A DNA stretch of 43,695 nucleotides from a virus (IMGVR_UViG_3300044946_000049:1-43695); one strand, 5' to 3'; counted from the first letter of the stretch, positions 29,644 through 37,695 are shown. Numbers and translations: made by a program. Notes: a model not told the origin generated them from the letters alone.

Positions 29644-31383
29644 CTAGTGTACCGATTGTCCCTTCGGTTTTGCAAGTTTCCGCGATCCGCCGCCGCCCGG
29701 CTTGCCGCCAAGGATCGTCTTGAGCAAGTCTTCCTGCTTGTCTTCGGACGCCTGTTTGGCTTGCGCCTTCTGCCGCTGCCGCAGCCGCGCCAGCAAGAGT
29801 TCCGCTCCCGGCGGATGCAGCATGTGGATCAGGTCTTCGGCGTCAATCGCTCCGGCTCTGGCGAGCGCAATCGCGACTTGGCGGTTGTCTTCCGCGAACG
29901 CTGGCGACGCCGAATGGCTGTCCACTTGGACTTGGAAATTCTCCGGCAATTGGGAAAGCAAAAACTCAATTTTACTGTCCGCCGTGGTATAGATGAGGGC
30001 GTCCATCGCTTGCATGACGCGGAGCGCAAGGTAGCCGGTGTCGGCTAGCTGGCGCTCGATCCGCGCCGCTTGGTCGATGAGGTTGGGCGACGAGGTGCGG
30101 ACGAGCGTTTGGGCGTGAACTCCCGCCCTAACGCCGCTTTCGCCTTGTCCTGACATGATCGGAGAAAATCCGCTGGCTTCATCGAAGAGCTTGAAGATGA
30201 ACTCAAGCTCGTCAAGGTAGCCTTCAGGCGGCGGCTCCAATAGCTTCGTAGCTTTGGCGTTGGGGTTCGGGTCATTGATAAAACCGCCCTCATTGACGAT
30301 CTTGAAATATTGCTCTTCCGACACAGACGTGAAACCGGAAAATACCTGCGGGGCATTGACGTTCCTATCCCACATGACCTTGATGTCGCGCAGCCGCTTG
30401 TTCAGCATGTCCTGCAACATCTGCACGTCGGCAATGATCGAACGGCCCCAGAAGTACCCCGGCGTCGGCTGCCCTTGGACCTTGACGAACGGCGTCTTGC
30501 CGGGAACCCGGCTCAGGTTCCTTCGGGTTTTGTCGCCTTCGATGATGATCGGCTCCGCGCCGTAAATCGCTTGGATTGTCGTCCAGTCGTCTTGCCGGTC
30601 GCGGTCCTTGATCCATACTTCACAAAGTTTGACGGTGGGCGCAAATCGCCTTTGGGGACGCCATGGGGTCGGAACAGGGAAGACATTGACGATACCGGCG
30701 GCGGAGCTTGGGGCGTCTCCGACGTCTCCCAAGGGCTGGAGCCCTCCAACAACCATCTGATGGAAATATGTCGGTTCTTCCTCATCGCGATCCGGCCCCG
30801 GATGTTCGTCCAATTGCTTCATGATCGCCTCATATTGAGGATGATCGCTCAGCATCGAACGGAGCTTGCTCTTTGTCGGATAGCTCACATGACAGATGGC
30901 TTCCTGTTCGTCAATCGATAAGGTTGTCTCGCTCATCACGCCGAAGTTTTGCGGATGCACGTGACCCATGCGAAAGGTGCCGGTGTCGCCGTCCGGAAAC
31001 ACTTTCAGGATTTGGCAGCCGTTGACCAGTCCCCACATGACGCTTTCCGCAAACATGATGTCGCAGTCGGCTTGGCGGTAGTCGGCGCTGAGTTTTTCGC
31101 TGACAAGCTGGGTCCGCTCAAGCACGTCCTCTTCCTCGCCGCTGTCATAGACGATCTGGAAGCGAACGTCGGTCGGCTGCATGAGAAAGCCGCTGAGTTT
31201 GCGGACGAAGGGGCCGATCTTGTTGTAGAGCGAGGCCCGCGTGTCCATCGCCCCGGTGTAATAATATTGCGCCGCGCGGGTGTAGACCATGCCGCGTTCC
31301 GTCGCGCTCGCCATGCACTCGTCAATGACTTCCTTGATCCACAATTCAAGGAAGCCCGCTCTGTCAGGGATTTTGAGCGACAT
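29644..31383 (-). CDS. Portal (head-tail connector) protein
   Basis: A 579-residue protein. Features include a helical N-terminus, MWGLVNGCQILKVFP, long central helices (DVQMLQDMLNKRLRDIKVMW), a segment SGQGESGVRAGVHAQTLVRT, and a C-terminal Gln/Lys-rich tail. Size and position downstream of terminase match a portal, the dodecameric ring for DNA packaging and tail attachment. No other gene fits that role. Confidence 0.75.
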   Translation of the reverse strand: MSLKIPDRAGFLELWIKEVIDECMASATERGMVYTRAAQYYYTGAMDTRASLYNKIGPFVRKLSGFLMQPTDVRFQIVYDSGEEEDVLERTQLVSEKLSADYRQADCDIMFAESVMWGLVNGCQILKVFPDGDTGTFRMGHVHPQNFGVMSETTLSIDEQEAICHVSYPTKSKLRSMLSDHPQYEAIMKQLDEHPGPDRDEEEPTYFHQMVVGGLQPLGDVGDAPSSAAGIVNVFPVPTPWRPQRRFAPTVKLCEVWIKDRDRQDDWTTIQAIYGAEPIIIEGDKTRRNLSRVPGKTPFVKVQGQPTPGYFWGRSIIADVQMLQDMLNKRLRDIKVMWDRNVNAPQVFSGFTSVSEEQYFKIVNEGGFINDPNPNAKATKLLEPPPEGYLDELEFIFKLFDEASGFSPIMSGQGESGVRAGVHAQTLVRTSSPNLIDQAARIERQLADTGYLALRVMQAMDALIYTTADSKIEFLLSQLPENFQVQVDSHSASPAFAEDNRQVAIALARAGAIDAEDLIHMLHPPGAELLLARLRQRQKAQAKQASEDKQEDLLKTILGGKPGGGGSRKLAKPKGQSVH

Positions 31384-31385
31384 TT

Positions 31386-31559
31386 TTAGTCAGCCCACTT
31401 TCGGCGGAACGTGGACGGCTCATAGTGGCGCACCACGCCGCAGTCGTCGCATTGCCAGCCGATCCACAGGATGCCGTCATGCCAGCCGGAAACGATGTGG
31501 CCGCCGCACCAGCCGTAGCGGCATTGAAGCCAGCGCACAAGCTGCCGAAGCGCCATCAT
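31386..31559 (-). CDS. Small cysteine-pair protein
   Basis: A 57-residue protein missed by length limits: MMALRQLVRWLQCRYGWCGG at the start, then CDDCG, with many Trp, His and Cys residues. Four cysteines (13, 18, 37, 40) could hold zinc. ATG 31559 or 31556; it begins directly after the membrane gene and ends 2 nt before the portal start. Confidence 0.6.
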   Translation of the reverse strand: MMALRQLVRWLQCRYGWCGGHIVSGWHDGILWIGWQCDDCGVVRHYEPSTFRRKWAD

Positions 31560-31560
31560 T

Positions 31561-31743
31561 TCAAGCGTACCCCATCAACCAAAGGATGAGGATGACGATG
31601 AGGACCACGCCAAGCACGCCAATGCCGCCATTGCCGAAGCCATAGCCGTATTGCCAGTTGGGATTGAAGCGCGGCCCGCCGAGGCCGCCAAGCAGAAGCA
31701 AGACGAGGATGACGATGAGGACGACGGTCAGGGGCGAGCGCAT
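31561..31743 (-). CDS. DUF3309-like small membrane protein
   Basis: A 60-residue protein with two hydrophobic segments (SPLTVVLIVILVLLLLGGLG; GIGVLGVVLIVILILWLMGY) separated by a short Asn/Tyr/Gly loop. The GGIGVLGVVLIVILILWLMG pattern resembles DUF3309. The start shares TGATG with the preceding gene. Function unknown; in a virion operon it may affect the membrane during entry or lysis. Confidence 0.65.
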   Translation of the reverse strand: MRSPLTVVLIVILVLLLLGGLGGPRFNPNWQYGYGFGNGGIGVLGVVLIVILILWLMGYA

Positions 31744-32201
31744 CACCACACCTTTATGCTGCGCCGTTTCGATTGCTCGATCAGGTCGGGCTGCACGCCG
31801 CTGGCGAGGTTCTTTTGCAGGATGTTGAGCCCGTCGCGGCCCCGGTTGGCCTTGCCGATGCTGATCGCCGTCTCCAGCATCGAGCGATGACCATCGGTCG
31901 CTTGCCAGTTGGCGGTCGGCAGGTTGGGCGTCTCATCCTTGTAGCGGACCTTGCCGACGCCGCCGACGCGATGGTCGGAATGAAAGTTGGCGACGTTGTA
32001 GTCGTTGGCAACGATGTCCTCTGCAATGCGTGACGCTCTAGCGCGAACGCTTCCGCCTATCGCTGGCGGCTTGAACTCTTGGCTCATCTGCCTTGCGTCG
32101 CACCTCTCGCACGACGGCGGCGGGCTGTTCCATTCCTCCGTCGTCAAGATCACTTCCATCCGGTGGGCGCACTCCGGACACATGAACGTCCGCCTGATCA
32201 T
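31743..32201 (-). CDS. FmdB-like zinc-ribbon protein
   Basis: A 152-residue protein. The first 35 residues hold two cysteine pairs (TFMCPECAHRME and CERCDARQM), a zinc ribbon like FmdB proteins; the C-terminal part is basic and helical (LETAISIGKANRGRDGLNI). Start ATG 32201 follows GGTGGAGG. Its start lies 128 nt inside the gene before it. Such ribbons are common upstream of phage portals. Confidence 0.7.
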   Translation of the reverse strand: MIRRTFMCPECAHRMEVILTTEEWNSPPPSCERCDARQMSQEFKPPAIGGSVRARASRIAEDIVANDYNVANFHSDHRVGGVGKVRYKDETPNLPTANWQATDGHRSMLETAISIGKANRGRDGLNILQKNLASGVQPDLIEQSKRRSIKVW

Positions 32202-32328
32202 GTTTCGCCTCCACCTCAATGTTTGCGCGTTCAAGGGCTTCGATGACGAGCGCCATCTGCTTTTCCAGCGCCCCGACGCGCTCTTCGGTCAGCGCCGTGC
32301 GCAGGAAGCCCTTGCGTTGGTCGTCCAT
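32038..32328 (-). CDS. Small helical protein with long 3' overlap
   Basis: The first 42 residues (DDQRKGFLRTALTEERVGAL and a following EALERANIEVEA helix) look real; the remaining 54 are encoded inside the zinc-ribbon gene and are Asp/Arg-rich. It starts in a TGATG junction with the Acb2-like gene. Either a long same-strand overlap or a gene whose true end is altered. Confidence 0.5.
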   Translation of the reverse strand: MDDQRKGFLRTALTEERVGALEKQMALVIEALERANIEVEAKHDQADVHVSGVRPPDGSDLDDGGMEQPAAVVREVRRKADEPRVQAASDRRKRSR

Positions 32329-32564
32329 CACTTTTTCCACGTCGCGCCTTTGACGGCCCACATTTGGGCCGTCTGCGCTTCGGTGATGGCGACCGAGTAC
32401 ATGCGTTTGACTTCGGCGTCGGTCGCTTGATCGCGGTGCATGTTGCATCTGTCGATGAAGGCCGCGATCATTTCCTTTAAAACTGCAACGTCGGGGTCCC
32501 CGCTAGGATTGAAGGTCAGTCCTACAGCGCGTTCGCCAAAGGTCATCTGTCGTTCGTCGCTCAA
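32328..32564 (-). CDS. Acb2/Tad1-hairpin-like protein, anti-CBASS candidate
   Basis: A 78-residue all-helical protein with the motif set FNPSGDPDVAVLKEMIAAFI, a middle turn, and SVAITEAQTAQMWAVKGATW. This matches the short helical-hairpin family in Acb2/Tad1-type proteins, which sponge cyclic nucleotides made by CBASS or Thoeris defences. It lies between TerL and the zinc-ribbon genes, coupled on both sides, so would be expressed late unless another promoter exists. Family assignment is from remembered pattern similarity. Confidence 0.65.
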   Translation of the reverse strand: MSDERQMTFGERAVGLTFNPSGDPDVAVLKEMIAAFIDRCNMHRDQATDAEVKRMYSVAITEAQTAQMWAVKGATWKK

Positions 32565-34360
32565 AACACGTCCCTCCGTCGCGCTGATTTTGAGTTAATC
32601 TTGCGGATATGCTCGGAAAACGCAAACGACAGCACCGTCCCCGCGTTTTGCGGCGGCGGCGCGCCCTTCACGCTGTCCCACGTCAAGCCACGCTCGATCA
32701 GGCCCGCGCGCCGCCATTCGATGTAGGTATGGTGGGCAAGCACCGTCGCTGAAACGAGGTCGTCGTTCTCTCCGGTGTCGGGGCCAGCGCCGATGTAGCC
32801 GTCGTCCTCGACCACGGCTTGAAGCTCGCGCACAAGCCGTATCGAACGTAACTCAATCCGCCGCAGCATGAGGCTGTCGCGCAATGCGCTGTACACGTGC
32901 ATCTTATTATCGGCATTGGTCTTCCATGCGATGACGTTGCCCGCGCCGCCGAGGGTGTCGGCCCGCCGGTAGAGGAACCACCGCACCGCGCCGATCATGT
33001 TGAGGATGTTGTTGCTGTCCGGTTCCGCTTGGATGATCCCGCGCTCCGCCAGTTGACGCAGGTTGCGGACTTCCGGCAGCACCGCCGCTCCCACCCCGCT
33101 CACTTCCATGTTGGCGAGGTGATCCTTGTACGCGCCACACAAGTGCGCAAGGACCCACGCGAATTGATATGTCAAAGGTCGATTGCTCTGAAACTCCGCC
33201 ACCTGCACCAATCGATCCGCATAACATCGGAACACCTCAATCGCGTGGTCGTTAGCGTCGCCCCCGCCCCCGCCGCTTGGATCGCCGCCGATGACGTACA
33301 TGCCCTTTGGCTCCGGCGGCTCCCACACCCTTAGCATCACCTCTTCGCGGTTGGTCGTCTGCTCGATCCGTGAGCCAAGGAAGGCGTCCTCGAAGATGTA
33401 CCGATAGCCTTGGTACGGCGGGCCATCCGCTAACGTCTCGCTCAGTTCCAAGGTCCGCGCCGCTGGGAAGAAAGACGAACCCGAGGCGATGAAGCACTCG
33501 CGCTCGTTCCAAGGATAATGGCGGAGCATGTACTCTTCCGCCGAAAATTCCGCCTCCCTTCTCCACCATGCGATTTGCTCCGGCTGCACTGTAACGCCAT
33601 AAGCGCGACGGACCGACCGCGCCCGCTCGACTTCATCCTCCGTCAGCTTGCCGTCCCAATAGGTCTTGTAATCCGGATCGCCTTTCGGGATGGCGTAAGT
33701 CGGATTGGCCCAAAACCCCACGAAGATGAACTTCATGTGACGGTCTTGCTTCGCTTGCTGGCAGAAATTGTAGTACCAGTTGAAGCCGTTGGCGATGCTT
33801 TCCCAAATGTAGAGCCGTCGCGGATTGATGCGAGCGAGCGAGGCTTTCAGGCTTTCCACCCCCGCCAAGCTCTTCCATTGACCGCATTCGGTCGCGTGCA
33901 TCATGTTGAGCGCCCGCGATGCGCCGAGGTCCGGATTTGACGCCGCCGCCATTAGATCAATCACCGACTTGTTTGCAAATACCATGCCGTTTCTGTTATT
34001 GGCAACTAACCGACTATCGCCACTTCGCCATTCGGGCGGAAGAGTTTCAAGCAATGCCGCAAAAATGCGCCGTAGGCGCTCCAGATTGTCCGTTCTATCG
34101 GCTATTATCGCGCCCTGCACGCCGGGGTTCGCGAGCGCCCAAAAAAGCTCGATCACCGAGCAAACCGTCGTTATCGCCACCTGACGACACTTCAAAACGA
34201 CGAACTCGTGTACCCCCTCTTCCAAACCCTTGGCCACCGCGTCGATGACCAGCCGTTGACTGAGCCACGGGTCAACGTGGCAACGGCCCGTTTCCTTGGT
34301 GTCAATCTCGACCGCTGACAGGAGGTCATAGATGCCGTTGCGGATCGAAGGGCGAGCCAT
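32561..34360 (-). CDS. terL: Terminase large subunit
   Basis: A 599-residue packaging motor. The ATPase part has KCRQVAITT (57-65) as Walker A, and MMHATECGQW (153-162) as Walker B with Glu158. The nuclease part shows GGDPSGGGGGDAN (Asp360), NMEVSGVGAAVL (Glu419) and ENDDLVSATV (Asp533/534), the RNase H-like three-acid set. The Walker A lacks the usual second Gly or Ser before the Thr pair (VAITT in place of VGIST). Its start shares TGATG with the fibre gene. No small subunit is evident beside it. Confidence 0.9.
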   Translation of the reverse strand: MARPSIRNGIYDLLSAVEIDTKETGRCHVDPWLSQRLVIDAVAKGLEEGVHEFVVLKCRQVAITTVCSVIELFWALANPGVQGAIIADRTDNLERLRRIFAALLETLPPEWRSGDSRLVANNRNGMVFANKSVIDLMAAASNPDLGASRALNMMHATECGQWKSLAGVESLKASLARINPRRLYIWESIANGFNWYYNFCQQAKQDRHMKFIFVGFWANPTYAIPKGDPDYKTYWDGKLTEDEVERARSVRRAYGVTVQPEQIAWWRREAEFSAEEYMLRHYPWNERECFIASGSSFFPAARTLELSETLADGPPYQGYRYIFEDAFLGSRIEQTTNREEVMLRVWEPPEPKGMYVIGGDPSGGGGGDANDHAIEVFRCYADRLVQVAEFQSNRPLTYQFAWVLAHLCGAYKDHLANMEVSGVGAAVLPEVRNLRQLAERGIIQAEPDSNNILNMIGAVRWFLYRRADTLGGAGNVIAWKTNADNKMHVYSALRDSLMLRRIELRSIRLVRELQAVVEDDGYIGAGPDTGENDDLVSATVLAHHTYIEWRRAGLIERGLTWDSVKGAPPPQNAGTVLSFAFSEHIRKINSKSARRRDVF

Positions 34361-35739
34361 CAGAACATGGGTCCAAGGTCAACGACGACGACTTGGGAGC
34401 GGTCTACCATAAGGATGTTGCCGCCCGCGAGCGTGTAAGCTTGCGCTCCGGTTCCGATGTCGAAGGCGTTCAATTGGACCGGGAGATTGACCGTCGTCGC
34501 GCCAGCGGCGGGGGTGACGAAGAAATTGACCGAGAAACCGGCGCTGGGGCCGGTCGCGTTGGGGCCGAAGCCGAAGATGCGCTGTTCGGGCGTGGGCGAG
34601 ATGGCGACGCGAGCGCCAATCCCAGCGACGTTGCTTATGCCCTTCAAGTTGGCGTTGACGCTGACCATGACCAGCGAAGTGACGCTGGGACGCGGCGGCA
34701 GAGTGAAGGGGATGTTGGCGATTTGCGTCCAAACGCCGCTGGCCGGAATGGCGACATCGGCGGGGATGTCGTAAACGACCGGCTTGGCGCGAAGGTTGTC
34801 AACTTGAGAGATTTGCACATAGCGGGCGTCGCCTTGCGTCTGATCGAGGATCGGTTGCGGATTGCTGCCGTCGTTGGCCTTGATGACGAGCGGATAATTG
34901 CCGGTTCCTTTGGTGAACACGATGGCGTTGTCGGTTTCGCTCCAAGCGAGGCTGGCTCCGCGCGTGTAGAGGTTGATCTTGGCCATGACCGGCGGGCCGG
35001 TGGTCCCGATCATCCAGATGTCGCCGGTCATCTGCCCGCCGGTCAGGGGCAGGAAGTCCCCGCCGCCGCCTCTTGGCGCATAGCGCAAGTCCGCCGTGCG
35101 CAAGTTGAGCGCGTCCCCCGGTTGGGCGGCGTCGGCCAAACTGGTGATCCGATTGTTGGCCATGTCGAGTTGAACGAAGATCGCCGCGATGGTCGGCTGT
35201 AGCTGCATCACGATCTGGCCGCTCACCGTCGTCACCAAGAGGCCGGGTCCGCCGCCGCCCGTGCGATAGAAGCCGGTCGAGTTCTCGCCAACGGCGACGC
35301 CCGGATTGGCGGCGCTGCCGCCGTCGCGGGTGATCAGCGTTCCGGTCATCTGCCCGCCCGTGCGCGGCAAATAGGCGTCAAGCGCATCGAGCGGCGCGTA
35401 GTTGATCAGCACGTCGTCAAGCGAAATCCACGGGATGTCCGATCCGGCGCTCGCCCGCGCCCAACCATTTTGGGATCGGCGCAAGGTCAGCGCTGGCGCT
35501 TCCTCCACCACCGGAGCCCATGTGTAATTATACCGCCCATAGTAGTTATTATCGGCGGGCGCTTCGGGAATGTTGGCCAGCGGTTGCTGATAGCTGTCGC
35601 CGTCGCGGCGCTGAAATCGTCCGGCCAGAAAGCCTTGCAGCAGCGTGGCGGGGGTCGGCCATCCGGCCATGAGCGCGTCGATTTCCGCCATCCGCGCTTC
35701 AAGTTCGGCTATTCTACGTTCTTGTTCGGTGAGGTCCAC
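34360..35739 (-). CDS. Second tail fibre / appendage protein
   Basis: A 459-residue fibre-like protein: N-terminal coiled coil (LTEQERRIAELEARMAEIDA), repeats YLPRTGGQMTGTL and FLPLTGGQMTGDI that are hallmarks of phage fibre shafts, and a beta-rich C-terminal domain. GTG 35739 was chosen because it follows GGAGGGAGG; the in-frame codons upstream run through a terminator hairpin. It is the first gene of the late operon, ahead of TerL, and unlinked to the main fibre operon. Confidence 0.75.
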   Translation of the reverse strand: MDLTEQERRIAELEARMAEIDALMAGWPTPATLLQGFLAGRFQRRDGDSYQQPLANIPEAPADNNYYGRYNYTWAPVVEEAPALTLRRSQNGWARASAGSDIPWISLDDVLINYAPLDALDAYLPRTGGQMTGTLITRDGGSAANPGVAVGENSTGFYRTGGGGPGLLVTTVSGQIVMQLQPTIAAIFVQLDMANNRITSLADAAQPGDALNLRTADLRYAPRGGGGDFLPLTGGQMTGDIWMIGTTGPPVMAKINLYTRGASLAWSETDNAIVFTKGTGNYPLVIKANDGSNPQPILDQTQGDARYVQISQVDNLRAKPVVYDIPADVAIPASGVWTQIANIPFTLPPRPSVTSLVMVSVNANLKGISNVAGIGARVAISPTPEQRIFGFGPNATGPSAGFSVNFFVTPAAGATTVNLPVQLNAFDIGTGAQAYTLAGGNILMVDRSQVVVVDLGPMF

Positions 35740-35770
35740 AACCTCCCTCCATTGTGCTAAACGCGAAAAC

Positions 35771-35799
35771 GCCGCCCCCATTGTAGCGGTGGGAGCGGC
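35771..35799 (-). terminator. Hairpin with T-rich tail upstream of late operon
   Basis: GCCGC-CCCC (from 35771) pairs with GGGA-GCGGC (to 35799) with one mismatch; on the minus strand it is followed by GTTTTCG. It likely stops most transcripts from the regulator operon before the late operon, or attenuates them. Confidence 0.5.
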
Positions 35800-35826
35800 G
35801 TCTGACACGCTTCATGTCGGGAAGAT

Positions 35827-35855
35827 CGCCGCCGGGGAGTTCGGCCCCGGCGGCG
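35827..35855 (-). terminator. Strong 11-bp hairpin after regulator operon
   Basis: CGCCGCCGGGG (35827-35837) pairs perfectly with CCCCGGCGGCG (35845-35855). It directly follows the stop codon of the last regulator-operon gene (35858-35860). The minus-strand tail is not a long T-run, so it may be a Rho-independent terminator of moderate strength acting with the next hairpin. Confidence 0.6.
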
Positions 35856-35857
35856 GT

Positions 35858-36046
35858 TTAGTCTGCCTTGGTGACGGTCTTTTCGTCATCGAGCCAATTG
35901 GCGAGTTCGTCGCGCTCGTCGCCGTCGAACGCCTTGAGGACCGCTTGCACGCGGTTGTCGAGGGTCAATTCGATCAGCGCCTCAATCGCAAGCTCCGCTG
36001 TTTCATCCTGCGTCAATCGGCCAAAATCCACATTCGGTTTGCTCAC
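35858..36046 (-). CDS. Small acidic hypothetical protein
   Basis: A 62-residue acidic helical protein (DETAELAIEALIELTLDNRV; FDGDERDELANWLDDE). It overlaps the MarR-like gene by 4 nt and ends at the terminator hairpin. Acidic small phage proteins often inhibit host enzymes or mimic DNA; nothing specific can be assigned. Confidence 0.6.
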   Translation of the reverse strand: MSKPNVDFGRLTQDETAELAIEALIELTLDNRVQAVLKAFDGDERDELANWLDDEKTVTKAD

Positions 36047-36414
36047 TTCGCCGCTCCCTTGGTGATTGAGGCCAGCAACGCCCGCCCCTTGTGCGTGAGG
36101 CTGTAAAGCCGCTCGCGCCGGTTGAGAGGATTGTCCTCGCCCACGACCAAGCCAGCCCCTTCTTCAAAGTAGCGATTGCGGTCGCCCATGTCCAGCAAAT
36201 TGCGTGACATGGTGGTGACAGGCATATCCGCTTGCTTCGCCAATTCCGTGACCGTCTGTCCTTCCTTCCGAGCCACCAGAAGATAGGCTTGAACGTGGCG
36301 CAGCGGCATGGTGCCCCGGATGCGAAAGAACGGATCGAGCGTCCAGAGCAATTGCGTGATCGCCGCGATCTGCGCCTCGCTGCGGTTGGCGCTAGTCACT
36401 GTTCGGACGGCCAT
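36043..36414 (-). CDS. MarR-like winged-helix regulator
   Basis: A 123-residue DNA-binding protein. The winged helix is marked by MPLRHVQAYLLVARKEGQTV, TELAKQADMPVTTMSRNLLD and a wing ERLYSLTHKGRALL, all in MarR order. Start ATG 36414 follows GGAGGG. It may be a repressor or activator of the divergent early operon. The three tandem DNA-binding genes of this operon suggest a regulatory switch. Confidence 0.75.
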   Translation of the reverse strand: MAVRTVTSANRSEAQIAAITQLLWTLDPFFRIRGTMPLRHVQAYLLVARKEGQTVTELAKQADMPVTTMSRNLLDMGDRNRYFEEGAGLVVGEDNPLNRRERLYSLTHKGRALLASITKGAAK

Positions 36415-36874
36415 GCTTTTCCCTCCAATCTCTGACAAATTCCGCCCCCTTGGGAGACAGCGCATACTTGCCGCCGCCAAGCATGGCGATGTAGCCGCGC
36501 TTGGACAGCTTGGACAAAAGCGGGCTGATCCCGTTCGGATTGACGCCATGCGCCTTGAACATCTCTCTGAGGCCGTCGCGGTTTTTGTCTTGCGCCAATC
36601 CGGTGAGCGTGAGAACCACGCCGTTAGGCTTGCCGCTCTTGTTCGCCCTCATGCCAAGCCCATAGCCCTTGCGTGGCTTTTTTGCCTTGGGCTTGGGCGC
36701 TTCCTTGGCGACAACGGACTGCTTGATGGCGCGAAGGCCGACATCCATCGGCTGGGCGCGTTCGATCCGAATGTCGCCAAGCCCAAGTTCGCCCCGACTG
36801 TAGGCTTTCGCCAACAGCGCGATCAGTTCGCCGCCATGTTCGGGATCAATGACGAGCGTTACTTTCAGGGTCAT
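36392..36874 (-). CDS. Winged-helix-like DNA-binding protein
   Basis: A 160-residue protein: an N-terminal beta-rich segment (TLKVTLVIDPEHGGELIALL), a basic linker (KEAPKPKAKKPRKGYGLGM), and a C-terminal winged helix (LREMFKAHGVNPNGISPLLS then KRGYIAMLGGGKYALSPKGA). It overlaps the MarR-like gene by 23 nt and the HTH gene upstream by 4 nt. Confidence 0.65.
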   Translation of the reverse strand: MTLKVTLVIDPEHGGELIALLAKAYSRGELGLGDIRIERAQPMDVGLRAIKQSVVAKEAPKPKAKKPRKGYGLGMRANKSGKPNGVVLTLTGLAQDKNRDGLREMFKAHGVNPNGISPLLSKLSKRGYIAMLGGGKYALSPKGAEFVRDWREKHGRPNSD

Positions 36875-37110
36875 AGGTCCACCACTCCAAGGCGCTTGCC
36901 GTAGCGCGCCAGCACTTTGTTGACGGTGATTGTTCGGGGCGAAATCGTCTTGCCCGAAAACCAGTTGCGCAATGTCGTCCGCGACACGCCCGTGTCGTAG
37001 GCGACGGTGCGATATTCGGCGTGATCGATCAGCGTTCGCATCTCATCGATCACGGGTTTTTTCTCCACGAAATTGTAGGATTTCGCGAGGTTTAACGCGC
37101 CTCTTGCCAC
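36871..37110 (-). CDS. HTH regulator, first gene of minus regulator operon
   Basis: A 79-residue protein with a helix-turn-helix (YRTVAYDTGVSRTTLRNWFS) and a basic tail (PRTITVNKVLARYGKRL), resembling small phage Cro/CI-type regulators. GTG 37110 follows AGGGAA. Its promoter overlaps the promoter of the divergent early operon, so it is well placed to control the early decision. Confidence 0.7.
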   Translation of the reverse strand: MARGALNLAKSYNFVEKKPVIDEMRTLIDHAEYRTVAYDTGVSRTTLRNWFSGKTISPRTITVNKVLARYGKRLGVVDL

Positions 37111-37145
37111 ATTCTGTTCCCTTGTTTTGCCAGTTAACAGAATAT

Positions 37146-37196
37146 CCCATAAAGGCGATTGTCCCTCTTGTCAACCGCTTTGATTTGCGCTATGTA
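37146..37196. promoter_or_regulatory. Overlapping divergent promoters
   Basis: Minus strand: TTGACA (37169-37174, reverse) and TATGGG (37146-37151), 17-bp spacer. Plus strand: TTGTCA (37168-37173) and TATGTA (37191-37196), 17-bp spacer. Both -35 boxes share the same TTGTCAA bases, so only one polymerase could bind at a time. The plus start is followed by AAGGAG and ATG 37221. Confidence 0.6.
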
Positions 37197-37220
37197 GGGA
37201 CCGTCAACAAGGAGACCGCA

Positions 37221-37445
37221 ATGAGCGAAGACACAATTCTTGAAACCGAGATGTCAGCGACCGAGGTGACAATCTCGGCGGACCCGCAGCACAAGGTCGT
37301 CGTCATTCACGTCAACGGCGATGATCTGTACGTTTTCACGCCCGCCATCGCCCGCCTGTATGGCGAAGCGTTAATCCGGGCGGCTGACAAGGCTGAACCG
37401 GCAGTCAAGCTGAAAGCCGTCGCCAATGCCAATCAACAGCCTTGA
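37221..37445 (+). CDS. Small hypothetical protein, first early gene
   Basis: A 74-residue protein with a beta-strand block (EVTISADPQHKVVVIHVNGD) and a helix (AIARLYGEALIRAADKAE). Good AAGGAG site. First gene after the divergent promoter, so early expression is likely. No family recognised; host-takeover functions are typical of this position. Confidence 0.65.
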   Translation: MSEDTILETEMSATEVTISADPQHKVVVIHVNGDDLYVFTPAIARLYGEALIRAADKAEPAVKLKAVANANQQP

Positions 37446-37695
37446 CGAGTTCATGGACGTAGCGGCGGCGAACGAGGTCACGTTCAGGCTGGACGCCGAC
37501 AAGCAGGGGGTCGCGTACATGGTCGGCTATCCCCACGGCTTGGACGCGAAGATCAAGGAAGACCTCAAGACGTGGGCGGACGCCAATCGCGAGCAACTGT
37601 CAACCTTCCTGTTGAACATGGCGGAAGACATTAGACGCGGGGAGACGGGGATCACGATTATCACCGTCAACCACGAAGACGACACCAAACATTGA
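37426..37695 (+). CDS. Hypothetical early protein
   Basis: An 89-residue acidic protein (NSLDEFMDVAAANEVTFRLD; KEDLKTWADANREQLSTFLL). Overlaps the previous gene by 20 nt and the next by 4 nt. Mixed alpha-beta pattern. No family recognised. Confidence 0.6.
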   Translation: MPINSLDEFMDVAAANEVTFRLDADKQGVAYMVGYPHGLDAKIKEDLKTWADANREQLSTFLLNMAEDIRRGETGITIITVNHEDDTKH

